The position numbers were made by a program, and so were the translations under genes. A model generated the notes under the pieces. That model worked only from the letters and a program-made list of their open reading frames with translations, did not search any database and was not told the origin of the DNA. Below, piece by piece: positions 43,016-50,650 of a DNA stretch of 64,000 nt (the first letter of the stretch is position 1; each line of letters starts with the position of its first letter). This stretch comes from Phycisphaerales bacterium (GTDB lineage Bacteria; Planctomycetota; Phycisphaerae; Phycisphaerales; SM1A02): NCBI GenBank assembly GCA_029260575.1, contig JAJDDB010000003.1, positions 124,001 through 188,000 of the forward strand, written 5' to 3'.

Positions 43016-43147
43016 CTCGCCGCTACGGGTGACCTATGCCCTTGGATCACACACTGCTCGCCGCGCGCACGCTCCCGCCTGAGATCGGTACGGATCTGTA
43101 CTCCGGTGCCGCTGGCGCTACTCAGATCGGGGAAGTAGAATCTGGCG

Positions 43148-43627
43148 ATGGAGCCCTCTGAGTTCTCATCGCATTCCGACTCGGACCTCTTGCGCCTCCA
43201 CGCTCGGGCGATCGAGGAGCTGAAGCGACGAGGTGTCCTGCGGACGAAGAACAACCCCGTTGGTGACTACGCCGAGTGGCTCGTCGCCGACCGCATGGGG
43301 ATGACGCTCGAGACGAAGTCGAAGGCCGGGTTCGACGCTGTGGATCCGGCCGGCGTGCGATACCAGATCAAGGCGCGTCGGGTGACACCAGACAACGGAT
43401 CGCGGCAGCTCGGCGTGATCCGAAAGCTGGACGCAGCGGACTTCGACCAGCTCCTTGGGATTCTCTTTGACGCCGAATTCTCAGTGATGGCGGCGTACAT
43501 GATCCCGCACACCGCCGTTCCGGAGTACGCCACTTTCAGGGCACACCAGAACGGGCACATCCTCCACCTGCGAGGCAAGGTGCTCGCGGATCCTCGAGTT
43601 CGCGACGTCACGTCCAAGCTTCAATGA
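43148..43627 (+). CDS. DUF6998-like putative nuclease-fold protein, opposite strand in the late region
   Basis: 159 residues. NNPVGDYAEWLVADRMGM followed by KAGFDAVDPAGVRYQIKARR gives a Glu ... Asp ... QxK arrangement like restriction-endonuclease folds; the family resemblance is to DUF6998. It is transcribed against the structural operon and its last seven bases overlap the end of the Zn-ribbon gene. It behaves like an inserted 'moron' gene. Catalysis is uncertain because Gln replaces the usual Glu/Asp before Lys. Confidence 0.75.
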   Translation: MEPSEFSSHSDSDLLRLHARAIEELKRRGVLRTKNNPVGDYAEWLVADRMGMTLETKSKAGFDAVDPAGVRYQIKARRVTPDNGSRQLGVIRKLDAADFDQLLGILFDAEFSVMAAYMIPHTAVPEYATFRAHQNGHILHLRGKVLADPRVRDVTSKLQ

Positions 43628-43824
43628 TCACGCGGACCCTGATCGCCGAGCAGCCGTTCCGTCGTCGTGACGCGGCGCCCGCAGTAGCGGCACTCCCGAA
43701 CTCGACGGATCTGACGGTTCCGACGGCGCGTGTAGACGACCGGCAAATGGCGGCAACCGCATCGCGGGCATTCGAGGCCCTGCGACGGCGAGGTCGTCGG
43801 GATGGTTGAGTCGCGAGGCTTCAT
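43621..43824 (-). CDS. Small zinc-ribbon protein between terminase and portal genes
   Basis: 67 residues from ATG 43824, which overlaps the terminase stop (ATGA). LECPRCGCRHLPVVYT and RECRYCGRRVTTTERLL supply two CxxC knuckles, an NrdR-like zinc ribbon. A role in late transcription control or in packaging is possible. Confidence 0.75.
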   Translation of the reverse strand: MKPRDSTIPTTSPSQGLECPRCGCRHLPVVYTRRRNRQIRRVRECRYCGRRVTTTERLLGDQGPRDH

Positions 43825-46097
43825 CGGCGGCCCCGCTGAAGATCGGAGAGTCGCAGCCGAGCCTTCGGACTGCGCGGACCAGCATCGGCGAAGAGGGTGG
43901 CGCCCTGGATCGACGCCGCAACGGCTGCGCCAACGATGCAGTCGAGCCAGTGGTTGTCGAGCCCGCCAGCGCGCAGCTTCCATTCATCAACCGTTCGGCC
44001 ACGACCCTCCGTCTTGACGCGGTATTCGGCGGTCATGTGGTCCGCCAGAAGTCGATGCGGCTCGGGCTTGCGACCGAACAATGAAAGGCATCCAGGATCA
44101 CCGAGTGGCACGGCGAGCCGCGCCTGGATGAACGACTTCCAGAAGTTCGTGTCGTAGACGACATGCCGAACGGCTCGCTTGCCTGCGACATTCGGAATGC
44201 GCCAGTTGTGACCGACCCGATCACCGCGCTTGCGCTTGTACTCGCTGAACGGGATACTCGACGCACCGACATAGCGACCGTGTGACGGGAGGACGATGCC
44301 CGCATGCGCAGACTGACGGCAGAACTGGTAGACGACATCGGTCGAAGCTCCCCAGTTGGCGTCGATGAGGCAACGATCGACGCGGACCATCGCGCCGTCG
44401 TCCCTCCGCCATTCCCGCGCGAGCAATGACCCTGTCAGGCGTTCGAGCCCGGCGTAGATCGCGCCTTCCTGTCCGGCGCGCGGGGCTGCCATGGCAAGGG
44501 TGCGACGAACCTCTCGGAGCGTGAAGTACTCCAGCTTCTGATCGGGCTCGGTGCCGTACTCGATGACGTACCCGGTGAAGTCGTCCGTCCATGACGCGAT
44601 CAGGTAGAAGAGCACGCCTCCCTGAACGTCGATGAACAAGGTGAGGTGCGAGCAGTCGATCGGAATCGCGCCACGCACGAGACCGTTGGTTTTGCTCGCG
44701 ATCGCGTCGGCGGTCAGGAGATCATCGTCGGGCTCGTCCTCGGGCAGCGGCTCGTTCTGATACTCCGCCCAGAATGCTGCCTCGTCCTGCAGCTTCAGGT
44801 TCATGGCATGCTGGATGGCCGACAGTTCGTCGTGATTGAAGCGTGCCGGCCATGCGATGGCCGCACCCTCGTCCATCGCGGTTCGGTTCTCGCCGTAGAA
44901 CGCCGTGGCGCGCCGGAGACCCTCGTCATTCCGTAGACCCTCGGCGCGAAGCTCGGCGTACCGAGACCACAACGCCTCGTTGGTCGGGAATGTATACACC
45001 ATCCGCGTCCGTTCCCCTTGCCATTGCGGGTGCTTCTCGCGATCGAGCAATCGGTCGGCCATGTCTTCGGGGCGAACGACGGTGATGGTCATGAGACCAG
45101 CGATCTTCTTCCCAGGGCCGCCGAGACCAAGGATGGCCCCCGCGAGGGTCCGTTCGCGGGTTGCGCACTGCGAGGGTGAGCGAGCGGACTCGTCCGTTTG
45201 CGGGTCGTCGATCAGAACGAGCGATGGCCGTACAGACTGACCGTCCGTCCGCTTGTGCTTCATGCCACGAATCCGGCCGGTGATCCCTGCCACCCGGATG
45301 ATGGCGCCGCTGGCTTTCGATCCGTCGATGGTGGGTAGAACGATCTCCTTCGCCGTCCAGCCGATGTTCGTCGCCCTGCCCTGGAACAACTGACCGCCGG
45401 CGCGCTGGTGGATGCCTTCAAGGCTGCGGATCGGGTAGACGACTTCCGGGAAGTCCGCGAGCAGCAATTCATTGTTCTCAAGCTCGGCCTTGATCGAGTC
45501 CAGCATGTTGGCGGCGTGGTCCTCGTCGGCGCCGATGAGGCATACGAACTCGCGGGCTCCGATGAGGATCGCCCACAGACAGGCAATCTCGCAGAGCGTG
45601 GTCTTCCCGCTGCCACGGGGCATGGCCATCGCAAATAGACCGCCCTCAAGCACCGCTTGCTCGATCTTCGCGATGACCTTGAGATGGTCCTCCGACCAAT
45701 CGAGCGTGAAGGTCTGTGGGAAGTAGGTCTCGCAGAAATAGCGGAAGTCCTGCTCCGCCGCGGCCTTCCTCTGAGCGTCCGTGACGCCTGGCAGCTCGCC
45801 GATGTTCCGCCCGGACAGCGAGAGCGCCATGCTGCGGTCGCGGGCGCGCTCGCGCTGGGCGTCGTAGCCGGCCAATCCCTCGACTTCGGGTTCCGGGCGG
45901 TGATGCTCTCCGACCAGCCAGGCAACGTACCGAAGCAGATCGACTCGACCGGAGTCGGTCGATGAAGCAACGCGCATCCCCGCGCGCGTGCGATGCCGGC
46001 GCAGGTGGCGCTCATCGATGACCTCGCCCATCGGGGTGGAGTTCAGGAGCTGGGCAAGCTCACTCTGGCGCAGATTACGAGGATCAATCGCCACCAC
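43821..46097 (-). CDS. Terminase large subunit with an N-terminal DNA-binding domain
   Basis: 758 residues. An N-terminal helical domain (IDPRNLRQSELAQLLNSTPM ... RYVAWLV, about 3-72) resembles a small-terminase DNA-binding region. The ATPase has Walker A MAMPRGSGKTTLCE (about 157-168), an aromatic-acidic Walker B candidate PSLVLIDDPQTDE, and the nuclease domain carries DCSHLTLFIDVQGG, CLIDANWGAS and DNHWLDCIVGAAVAAS, in the style of GpA-type large terminases. It cuts and packages phage DNA into the prohead. The fused N-terminal domain duplicates the small gene directly upstream. Confidence 0.92.
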   Translation of the reverse strand: MVAIDPRNLRQSELAQLLNSTPMGEVIDERHLRRHRTRAGMRVASSTDSGRVDLLRYVAWLVGEHHRPEPEVEGLAGYDAQRERARDRSMALSLSGRNIGELPGVTDAQRKAAAEQDFRYFCETYFPQTFTLDWSEDHLKVIAKIEQAVLEGGLFAMAMPRGSGKTTLCEIACLWAILIGAREFVCLIGADEDHAANMLDSIKAELENNELLLADFPEVVYPIRSLEGIHQRAGGQLFQGRATNIGWTAKEIVLPTIDGSKASGAIIRVAGITGRIRGMKHKRTDGQSVRPSLVLIDDPQTDESARSPSQCATRERTLAGAILGLGGPGKKIAGLMTITVVRPEDMADRLLDREKHPQWQGERTRMVYTFPTNEALWSRYAELRAEGLRNDEGLRRATAFYGENRTAMDEGAAIAWPARFNHDELSAIQHAMNLKLQDEAAFWAEYQNEPLPEDEPDDDLLTADAIASKTNGLVRGAIPIDCSHLTLFIDVQGGVLFYLIASWTDDFTGYVIEYGTEPDQKLEYFTLREVRRTLAMAAPRAGQEGAIYAGLERLTGSLLAREWRRDDGAMVRVDRCLIDANWGASTDVVYQFCRQSAHAGIVLPSHGRYVGASSIPFSEYKRKRGDRVGHNWRIPNVAGKRAVRHVVYDTNFWKSFIQARLAVPLGDPGCLSLFGRKPEPHRLLADHMTAEYRVKTEGRGRTVDEWKLRAGGLDNHWLDCIVGAAVAASIQGATLFADAGPRSPKARLRLSDLQRGRR

Positions 46098-46323
46098 GGG
46101 ATCGGCCTCCGCGTGCGGCCAACTGACGCACGAGCCAGGCGGCGTAGTGCACCAGATTCATGGTGCCATCTGCGTTGGCCGGTGCGCCGCTGTCGATGTC
46201 GGCCAGTAGCGATTCGTCGTCGATGCGAATGCCGGAGGCCGCTGACAACAGGCGCGCAAGATCTGCCGGCGCCACAGCGGCCGGGTTCAGTTGCCCCTGT
46301 TTGACATCGGGTTCCGCCGTCAC
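46084..46323 (-). CDS. Small terminase-like protein, paralogous to the N terminus of the large subunit
   Basis: 79 residues. LNPAAVAPADLARLLSAASG and LVHYAAWLVRQLA line up with IDPRNLRQSELAQLLNSTPM and LLRYVAWLVGEH at the start of the large subunit, with equal spacing between blocks. It overlaps the large-subunit gene by 14 bases. It probably recognises the packaging site or mediates assembly; the assignment to terminase small subunit is from position and this homology. Confidence 0.75.
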   Translation of the reverse strand: MTAEPDVKQGQLNPAAVAPADLARLLSAASGIRIDDESLLADIDSGAPANADGTMNLVHYAAWLVRQLAARGGRSRGGD

Positions 46324-46427
46324 GCCGCCCTCCGCCAGAAGTTGCCCACATCCGGCGAATCCTCGCGCTGTGGCCTTGATGTCTTCGCCAGCTCATGCCC
46401 TTGTGTGCGTGAAAGGACCACATCGCC

Positions 46428-46664
46428 ATGCGACACGACGACATCAACCGACGCCTCGAAGAGATCGCCAAGGCCGTGCTCGACATCCCGACGCTCGAGA
46501 CCCGGCGCAGCGACAGCCTGGACTTCCACGACGTCGCCGTCTGGTCCATCCGAGACGCGCTGCTCGCGGCGTACCACGCGGGGAGGGAGAGCGGACCGAC
46601 ACCACGCTCCGCTCCGTGTCCGCGATGCGGATCGGAAGTCACCGTCCAGCAGATCACGACCTGA
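46428..46664 (+). CDS. DUF6900-like small protein, first gene of a rightward accessory cassette
   Basis: 78 residues with a ribosome site (AAAGGA). DINRRLEEIAKAVLDIPTLE and DFHDVAVWSIRDALLAAYHA are typical of DUF6900 proteins on phages and plasmids; a C-terminal CPRCGSEV knuckle may bind zinc. It opens a four-gene cassette transcribed against the phage late genes. Confidence 0.75.
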   Translation: MRHDDINRRLEEIAKAVLDIPTLETRRSDSLDFHDVAVWSIRDALLAAYHAGRESGPTPRSAPCPRCGSEVTVQQITT

Positions 46665-46689
46665 GCCCGCCGCGAACTCGCGGCGGGCT
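46664..46689 (+). other. Perfect 12-bp inverted repeat between the first two cassette genes
   Basis: AGCCCGCCGCGA and TCGCGGCGGGCT separated by two bases, starting inside the stop codon of the first gene. No T run follows, so it is more likely an RNA stability or processing hairpin than a terminator. Confidence 0.6.
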
Positions 46690-46709
46690 GTCGTTCCAGG
46701 AGGAACCGC

Positions 46710-47051
46710 ATGCCACGCACAGACACGACACCAAACGACGCCGTCCACGAGATCGCCTCGCTGCAGCAGCAGCTGGCTGATCTCATCACTGACACCGCCC
46801 GGAAGTCGGAGCGCCTCGAGGTGGCCATCGCCGAGAAGACCGACGCGCTCCGGCGGACGATCGAATCCGATCGCCGCGGGCAGATCGCCAGGACGGTCGC
46901 TCAAGCGCTCGCCGAGCATCGCGTCAACGTCGGCGAGCTCTGCAGCCGCTTCTCCGATGCCCTCGAGCGCCGCGGCCACAACGTCTTCCCGCACCCTTAC
47001 GAACCGATCCGCGCCGAGTGGGCGCTGGTCACCAACATGAACCGCGACTGA
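46710..47051 (+). CDS. Helical phage accessory protein of unknown function
   Basis: 113 residues with a strong ribosome site (CAGGAGG). A coiled-coil stretch (IASLQQQLADLITDTARKSE, VAIAEKTDALRRTIESDRRG) is followed by a short conserved-looking end (HNVFPHPYEPIRAEWALVT). Function unknown. Confidence 0.7.
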   Translation: MPRTDTTPNDAVHEIASLQQQLADLITDTARKSERLEVAIAEKTDALRRTIESDRRGQIARTVAQALAEHRVNVGELCSRFSDALERRGHNVFPHPYEPIRAEWALVTNMNRD

Positions 47052-47072
47052 GTCGCAGAAGGAATCCATGCC

Positions 47073-47726
47073 ATGAAGAAGGCAGACATCAAGATCGGAT
47101 CGACCTACCTCGCCAAGGTCACCAACCGCCTGGTGCAAGTGCGCATCGACGCGGAGAACGCCGGCGGCGGCTGGGACGCGACGAACCTCACGACGAAGAA
47201 GAAGGTCCGCATCAAGACCGCGGGTCGCCTGCGCGAGAGCAAGGGCGCGCTGAAGGCCATCGCAGCCGCGGATCAGGAGAACGCCCGCGTCCGGGACGAG
47301 CGGAAGGCGAGCAAGGACGGCCAGACCGCCAGCGAGCGGGCGATGGGCCGGACCAACAAGACCACGAAGGCTCCACGGGCCGAGACGGCCGCGACTCCCC
47401 CGAAGGTCAAGGCGAAGGCGGCCACTCCCGCGAAGACGACGAAGGGCGCGACACGTGCCAAGCCCGCGGGCGACGCGCCCGACAAGGCGACGAAGCGCAC
47501 CGGCATCCTCGACGCCGCCGCCCAGATCCTGGCGAAGGCCAAGGAGCCGATGGGCTGCAAGGACATCGTCGAGCAGGCCATCGCGAAGAAGCTCTGGTCC
47601 ACGAGTGGCAAGACGCCGTCCGCGACGCTCTACGCCGCGATCATCCGCGAGATCTCGAAGAAGGGGAAGGACGCACGCTTCGAGAAGGTCGATCGCGGCC
47701 GCTTCCAGCTTCGGAAGGGAGCGTGA
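47073..47726 (+). CDS. HARE-HTH (HB1/ASXL) winged-helix protein with a Lys/Ala/Thr-rich linker
   Basis: 217 residues, good ribosome site (AGAAGGA). An N-terminal beta domain (IKIGSTYLAKVTNRLVQVRI), a long basic linker (about 65-140: KVKAKAATPAKTTKGATRAK), and a C-terminal HARE-HTH domain (GILDAAAQILAKAKEPMGCK ... KTPSATLYAAIIREISKKGK ... FEKVDRGRFQLR). This domain is found fused to restriction enzymes and chromatin factors and binds DNA. The histone-tail-like linker suggests nucleoid or regulatory binding. Confidence 0.85.
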   Translation: MKKADIKIGSTYLAKVTNRLVQVRIDAENAGGGWDATNLTTKKKVRIKTAGRLRESKGALKAIAAADQENARVRDERKASKDGQTASERAMGRTNKTTKAPRAETAATPPKVKAKAATPAKTTKGATRAKPAGDAPDKATKRTGILDAAAQILAKAKEPMGCKDIVEQAIAKKLWSTSGKTPSATLYAAIIREISKKGKDARFEKVDRGRFQLRKGA

Positions 47727-47729
47727 TCG

Positions 47730-48095
47730 ATGACGCACGCAACGAACCGCATCGAGCACTTCTCCGTCGCCGACGACCACCTTGTTCGCTCGGTCATCCC
47801 CGGGCGCGGCGAGCCGTACGAACATCGATGTCCTCGAGCGTCCTACGAGAGCATCGCCCACGCAGCGGAGCTGTTCAGCGCTGAAACCGGCGATCCGGGA
47901 TTCACGCTCGAGGAGTTGGCCACTGCGGCCGCCACGCCCAGCACGCAGACTGCGGTGGCGCTCGCGTTCATGAAGGAGCGCGGGTGTGTGGTCACGCGCT
48001 ACCGGCGCACCTACGCGGCAGGACGGTGCCTCTTCGAAGACGCGATGATCGAGTACCACGCACTTCGTGAGAAGGGTGGGGACGACGACCAGTAG
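47730..48095 (+). CDS. Phage accessory protein of unknown function
   Basis: 121 residues, ribosome site GGGAGC. TLEELATAAATPSTQTAVAL and FMKERGCVVTRYRRTYAAG suggest a winged-helix-like element (helix, helix, basic wing). Ends acidic (GGDDDQ). It starts three bases after the HARE-HTH gene and is followed by a terminator, closing the cassette. Confidence 0.68.
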   Translation: MTHATNRIEHFSVADDHLVRSVIPGRGEPYEHRCPRASYESIAHAAELFSAETGDPGFTLEELATAAATPSTQTAVALAFMKERGCVVTRYRRTYAAGRCLFEDAMIEYHALREKGGDDDQ

Positions 48096-48117
48096 GTCAT
48101 CGCACCACTCTTCGCTC

Positions 48118-48145
48118 GACCCCAGTTCCGCGCTGGGGTCTTTCT
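48118..48145 (+). terminator. Terminator of the rightward cassette
   Basis: GACCCCAG, a 7-base loop, CTGGGGTC, then TTTCT: a perfect 8-bp stem 22 bases after the last stop codon. Confidence 0.78.
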
Positions 48146-48185
48146 CAGTCGGGCCATCAGTGCCACCCACAGGTAGCATGACGCA

Positions 48186-48848
48186 GTGCCCAACCTGTAT
48201 CTGAACACCTACGCACCGCTTGTCGCGACCGCAGCCGGACGTGAAGCCAGCGACTCGCTTGGTCTCCCTCCGTTCATCGATGGATCGATTCGGCGCGAAC
48301 CTGATCTGGAGCATTCGAGACCGTCGATCAGTTGCCTGTGCCGAGGCTCGATGTTTGCTCCGCGGCTCAAGCCGGGCGATGTCGTCATCTACCTGACGAA
48401 GAAGGCCCGCCACCGACGCGGGGAACGGCATTGGCGCATGACGGCGGTCCTGCGGGTGGCGAGGCTCTTCGATAGCCATCCGGAAGCGGCCGCGTGGTAC
48501 GTGGGCGAGGGCCTCCCCGTACCGAGCAACTGCATGGTCGATGGGAATCCTCCGAATCCGCTCTCGCACAGTCATCGCAAGAACCGCCACAAGCATCTGC
48601 CCGAGGAGACGTTCCTCAGACGGTGGGACGCAGACTATCGATACCGCTCGCGGAAGAACGGCAGGTTCGTCGTGTGCGATCGGCTGTGGGCCGACCTGGA
48701 CTGGACGGCGGTTGTCGTGCAAGAGGATGATCTCCATCTCGTGTTCGGCAAGGTGCCTGGGACGCGCAATCCGGGCGCGCACGCGATTACGCATCTGCGG
48801 CCGTTGCTGGCTCAGCTTGGGGTTGACGCTCCGCCGTCCTGCCCGTGA
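48186..48848 (+). CDS. Putative PUA/EVE-like (nucleotide-modification-associated) protein, convergent with the DNA methyltransferase
   Basis: 220 residues from GTG 48186. The order (NLYLNTYAPLVATAAGREAS, GSMFAPRLKPGDVVIYLTKK, WRMTAVLRVARLFDSHPEAA, FVVCDRLWADLDW) resembles EVE/PUA-fold 'Nmad'-type proteins associated with modified bases. Its last 62 bases overlap the end of the methyltransferase gene on the other strand. A reader or partner of DNA modification is an inference; the family match is tentative. Confidence 0.65.
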   Translation: MPNLYLNTYAPLVATAAGREASDSLGLPPFIDGSIRREPDLEHSRPSISCLCRGSMFAPRLKPGDVVIYLTKKARHRRGERHWRMTAVLRVARLFDSHPEAAAWYVGEGLPVPSNCMVDGNPPNPLSHSHRKNRHKHLPEETFLRRWDADYRYRSRKNGRFVVCDRLWADLDWTAVVVQEDDLHLVFGKVPGTRNPGAHAITHLRPLLAQLGVDAPPSCP

Positions 48849-50124
48849 ACTCCTCCCAACGCTCAACGATCACGTCGCAGTACGCCGGGTCGATCTCCAT
48901 GAGGAACGCGTGTCGATCCGTCTGCTCGCAGCCGATGAGCGTCGATCCGCTGCCGCCGAAGAGGTCGAGCACGTTCTCGCCTGGCCGTGACGAGTACTGG
49001 ATCGACCGCACCGCCAGCTCGACGGGCTTCTCGGTGAGATGCACCATCGACTGTGGGTTGACCTTCTTGACATGCCAGAGGTCGGTCGCGTTGTTGGGGC
49101 CGAAGAACTTGTGCCCCGCCCCTTCGCGCCATCCGTAGAAGCAGATCTCGAACGCCCCCATGAAGTCCTTGCGCGTCAGCACCGGATGCTGCTTGTCCCA
49201 CACGACGCCCTGGCTGAAGTACAGCCCGCTCGACGCCAGCGGCGCCGGGTAGTTTCCGATGTTCGCGTACCCGCCCCAGATGAAGAACGACCCGCCTGGC
49301 TTGAGCACGCGCGCGATGTTGCCGAACCACGCCAGCAACATCTCGTCGAACGCTTCATCGGTGACGAAGTCGTTCTCGAGCGGCCGATCCTTGGCCCGCA
49401 TCTTGCGGTGCGTGCCTTTTGCCTTCTCCGGATGACGAGCCAGATCGAACTTCTGGTGGTGCTTGCCCTCGGGCGCTGCGAATGACGAGTTGCCGGCGGC
49501 GATGGCGTTGTTCGAGCGCGGCTCGACCTTGACGTTGTACGGCGGATCCGTGTTGACCAGATCGATCGTCGTACCGTCGAGGAGCCGGTCGAGGTCCGCC
49601 TCCTTGGCGCTGTCACCACAGAGGAGGCGGTGATCTCCCAGGATCCACAGGTCACCCGGTTGGGTCGTCGGATCGTCGGGCGGCTCCGGGACCGCATCGG
49701 GATCGGTCAATCCGCCGGCCACACCTGCATCGCCAGCGAGCAGCTTCGCGAGCTCGTCCTCGTTGAATCCGAGCAGCGACCAGTCGATGCCGGCGCCCTG
49801 CAGCTCGGCGATCTCGATCGGCAGCAGTTCCATGTCCCAGGTCGCGATCTCGCCCGTCTTGTTGTCGGCGATGCGGTACGCCCGGATCTGCTCCGGCGTG
49901 AGATCCGTGGCAACGTGAACGGGCACCTTCGCCAGTCCGAGTGCCTGCGCAGCCTTGAAGCGGGTGTGACCGGCGATGATCACGCCGTCGTCATCGACCA
50001 CGATCGGCTGGCGGAAGCCGAACTCCCGGATCGATGCAGCGACGGCCTCGACCGCCGCATCGTTCTGGCGCGGGTTCTTCTCGTAGGGCTTGATGTCATC
50101 GATGGGCCGTTGGGTGACCTTCAT
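48787..50124 (-). CDS. ParB-domain DNA methyltransferase (DPPY type)
   Basis: 445 residues from ATG 50124, chosen for its GGAGG at 8 bases; the frame to 50601 is non-coding. Residues 5-90 form a ParB/Srx-like domain (IKPYEKNPRQNDAAVEAVAA, GVIIAGHTRFKAAQALGL). The methyltransferase has TDPPYN (192-197, motif IV) before FGGSGST (389-395, motif I), the beta-class order of N6-adenine or N4-cytosine enzymes. Such fusions occur in many phages and protect DNA or control packaging and host regulation. Recognition sequence unknown. Confidence 0.92.
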   Translation of the reverse strand: MKVTQRPIDDIKPYEKNPRQNDAAVEAVAASIREFGFRQPIVVDDDGVIIAGHTRFKAAQALGLAKVPVHVATDLTPEQIRAYRIADNKTGEIATWDMELLPIEIAELQGAGIDWSLLGFNEDELAKLLAGDAGVAGGLTDPDAVPEPPDDPTTQPGDLWILGDHRLLCGDSAKEADLDRLLDGTTIDLVNTDPPYNVKVEPRSNNAIAAGNSSFAAPEGKHHQKFDLARHPEKAKGTHRKMRAKDRPLENDFVTDEAFDEMLLAWFGNIARVLKPGGSFFIWGGYANIGNYPAPLASSGLYFSQGVVWDKQHPVLTRKDFMGAFEICFYGWREGAGHKFFGPNNATDLWHVKKVNPQSMVHLTEKPVELAVRSIQYSSRPGENVLDLFGGSGSTLIGCEQTDRHAFLMEIDPAYCDVIVERWEEFTGRTAERQPQAEPATAADA

Positions 50125-50448
50125 GGCGTGTGCCTCCATGTTGTGGCGGAATCGGGGCCAATCGGGCCCTGTGGCGGGTAATCGACGGCGGCTTCGCCGA
50201 CGTTGGGCGTCGTTGGCCCGTGTGGCGAAAGGACCGACCGGTGGTAGGAACGGGCGACTCGGGGCCGGGCGCGACACGGGCCAACGTGGCGGGCCGGCCG
50301 GCGCCGGGAACCGGACCGGACAACCGAAAGAAAGTCTGTCTGGATTGGTGGCTGTTCCCGCGGGCGTAGGGAGCGATTCATCGCCGGGAAGGAACCATCG
50401 CCGAACCGATGCCTGCACCTTGCCCATCCGCCCACGTCCGCGCCGGCC

Positions 50449-50641
50449 ATGACACATGACGCAACATGACGCCTCTCCGAAGAGTTTTGCATGCGCGTGC
50501 GTACGCCCGCGCACGCGTATGGGACTCTTGGGTGGATTTGCGTCATTTGCGTCAGGACACGTGCAAGTGCCGGAGCGGCCGCCACTTGATCCATGACACA
50601 ACGCGATTTCGTTGTGTCATGTAGCGTCAGGCTTGTGTCAT
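50449..50641. repeat. Cluster of about nine TGAC(G/A)CA motifs in both orientations (origin or operator candidate)
   Basis: Forward copies near 50450, 50457, 50467 and 50594; reverse copies (TTGCGTCA or TTGTGTCA and a variant GCGTCA) near 50538, 50547, 50612, 50624 and 50633. They crowd just downstream of the primase-helicase gene and upstream of the methyltransferase gene, like iterons or binding sites of a phage regulator. Confidence 0.55.
50592..50621. promoter_or_regulatory. Perfect 12-bp palindrome CATGACACAACG / CGTTGTGTCATG
   Basis: Arms separated by six bases (CGATTT), built from two copies of the TGACACAA motif of the surrounding cluster facing each other. A dimeric DNA-binding protein or a hairpin at a replication origin would fit. 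Confidence 0.6.
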
Positions 50642-50650
50642 TTCGGAGCA

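Larger units (their letters stand above)
50125..50650. other. Non-coding region between primase and DNA methyltransferase genes
   Basis: About 526 bases without a supported gene; open frames on both strands read as low-complexity Arg/Pro/Gly. The left part is G/C-rich with repeated GGGCC/GGCCC blocks. The right part (50449-50641) has a dense cluster of TGAC(G/A)CA motifs and a 12-bp palindrome, listed next. Confidence 0.6.

Noticed and set aside
46320-48866. 848-codon open frame on the minus strand across the rightward cassette
   Set aside because: It covers five plus-strand genes that have ribosome sites, domains and terminators; its product is Arg/His/Val-rich without any domain, as expected for the antisense of high-G+C genes.
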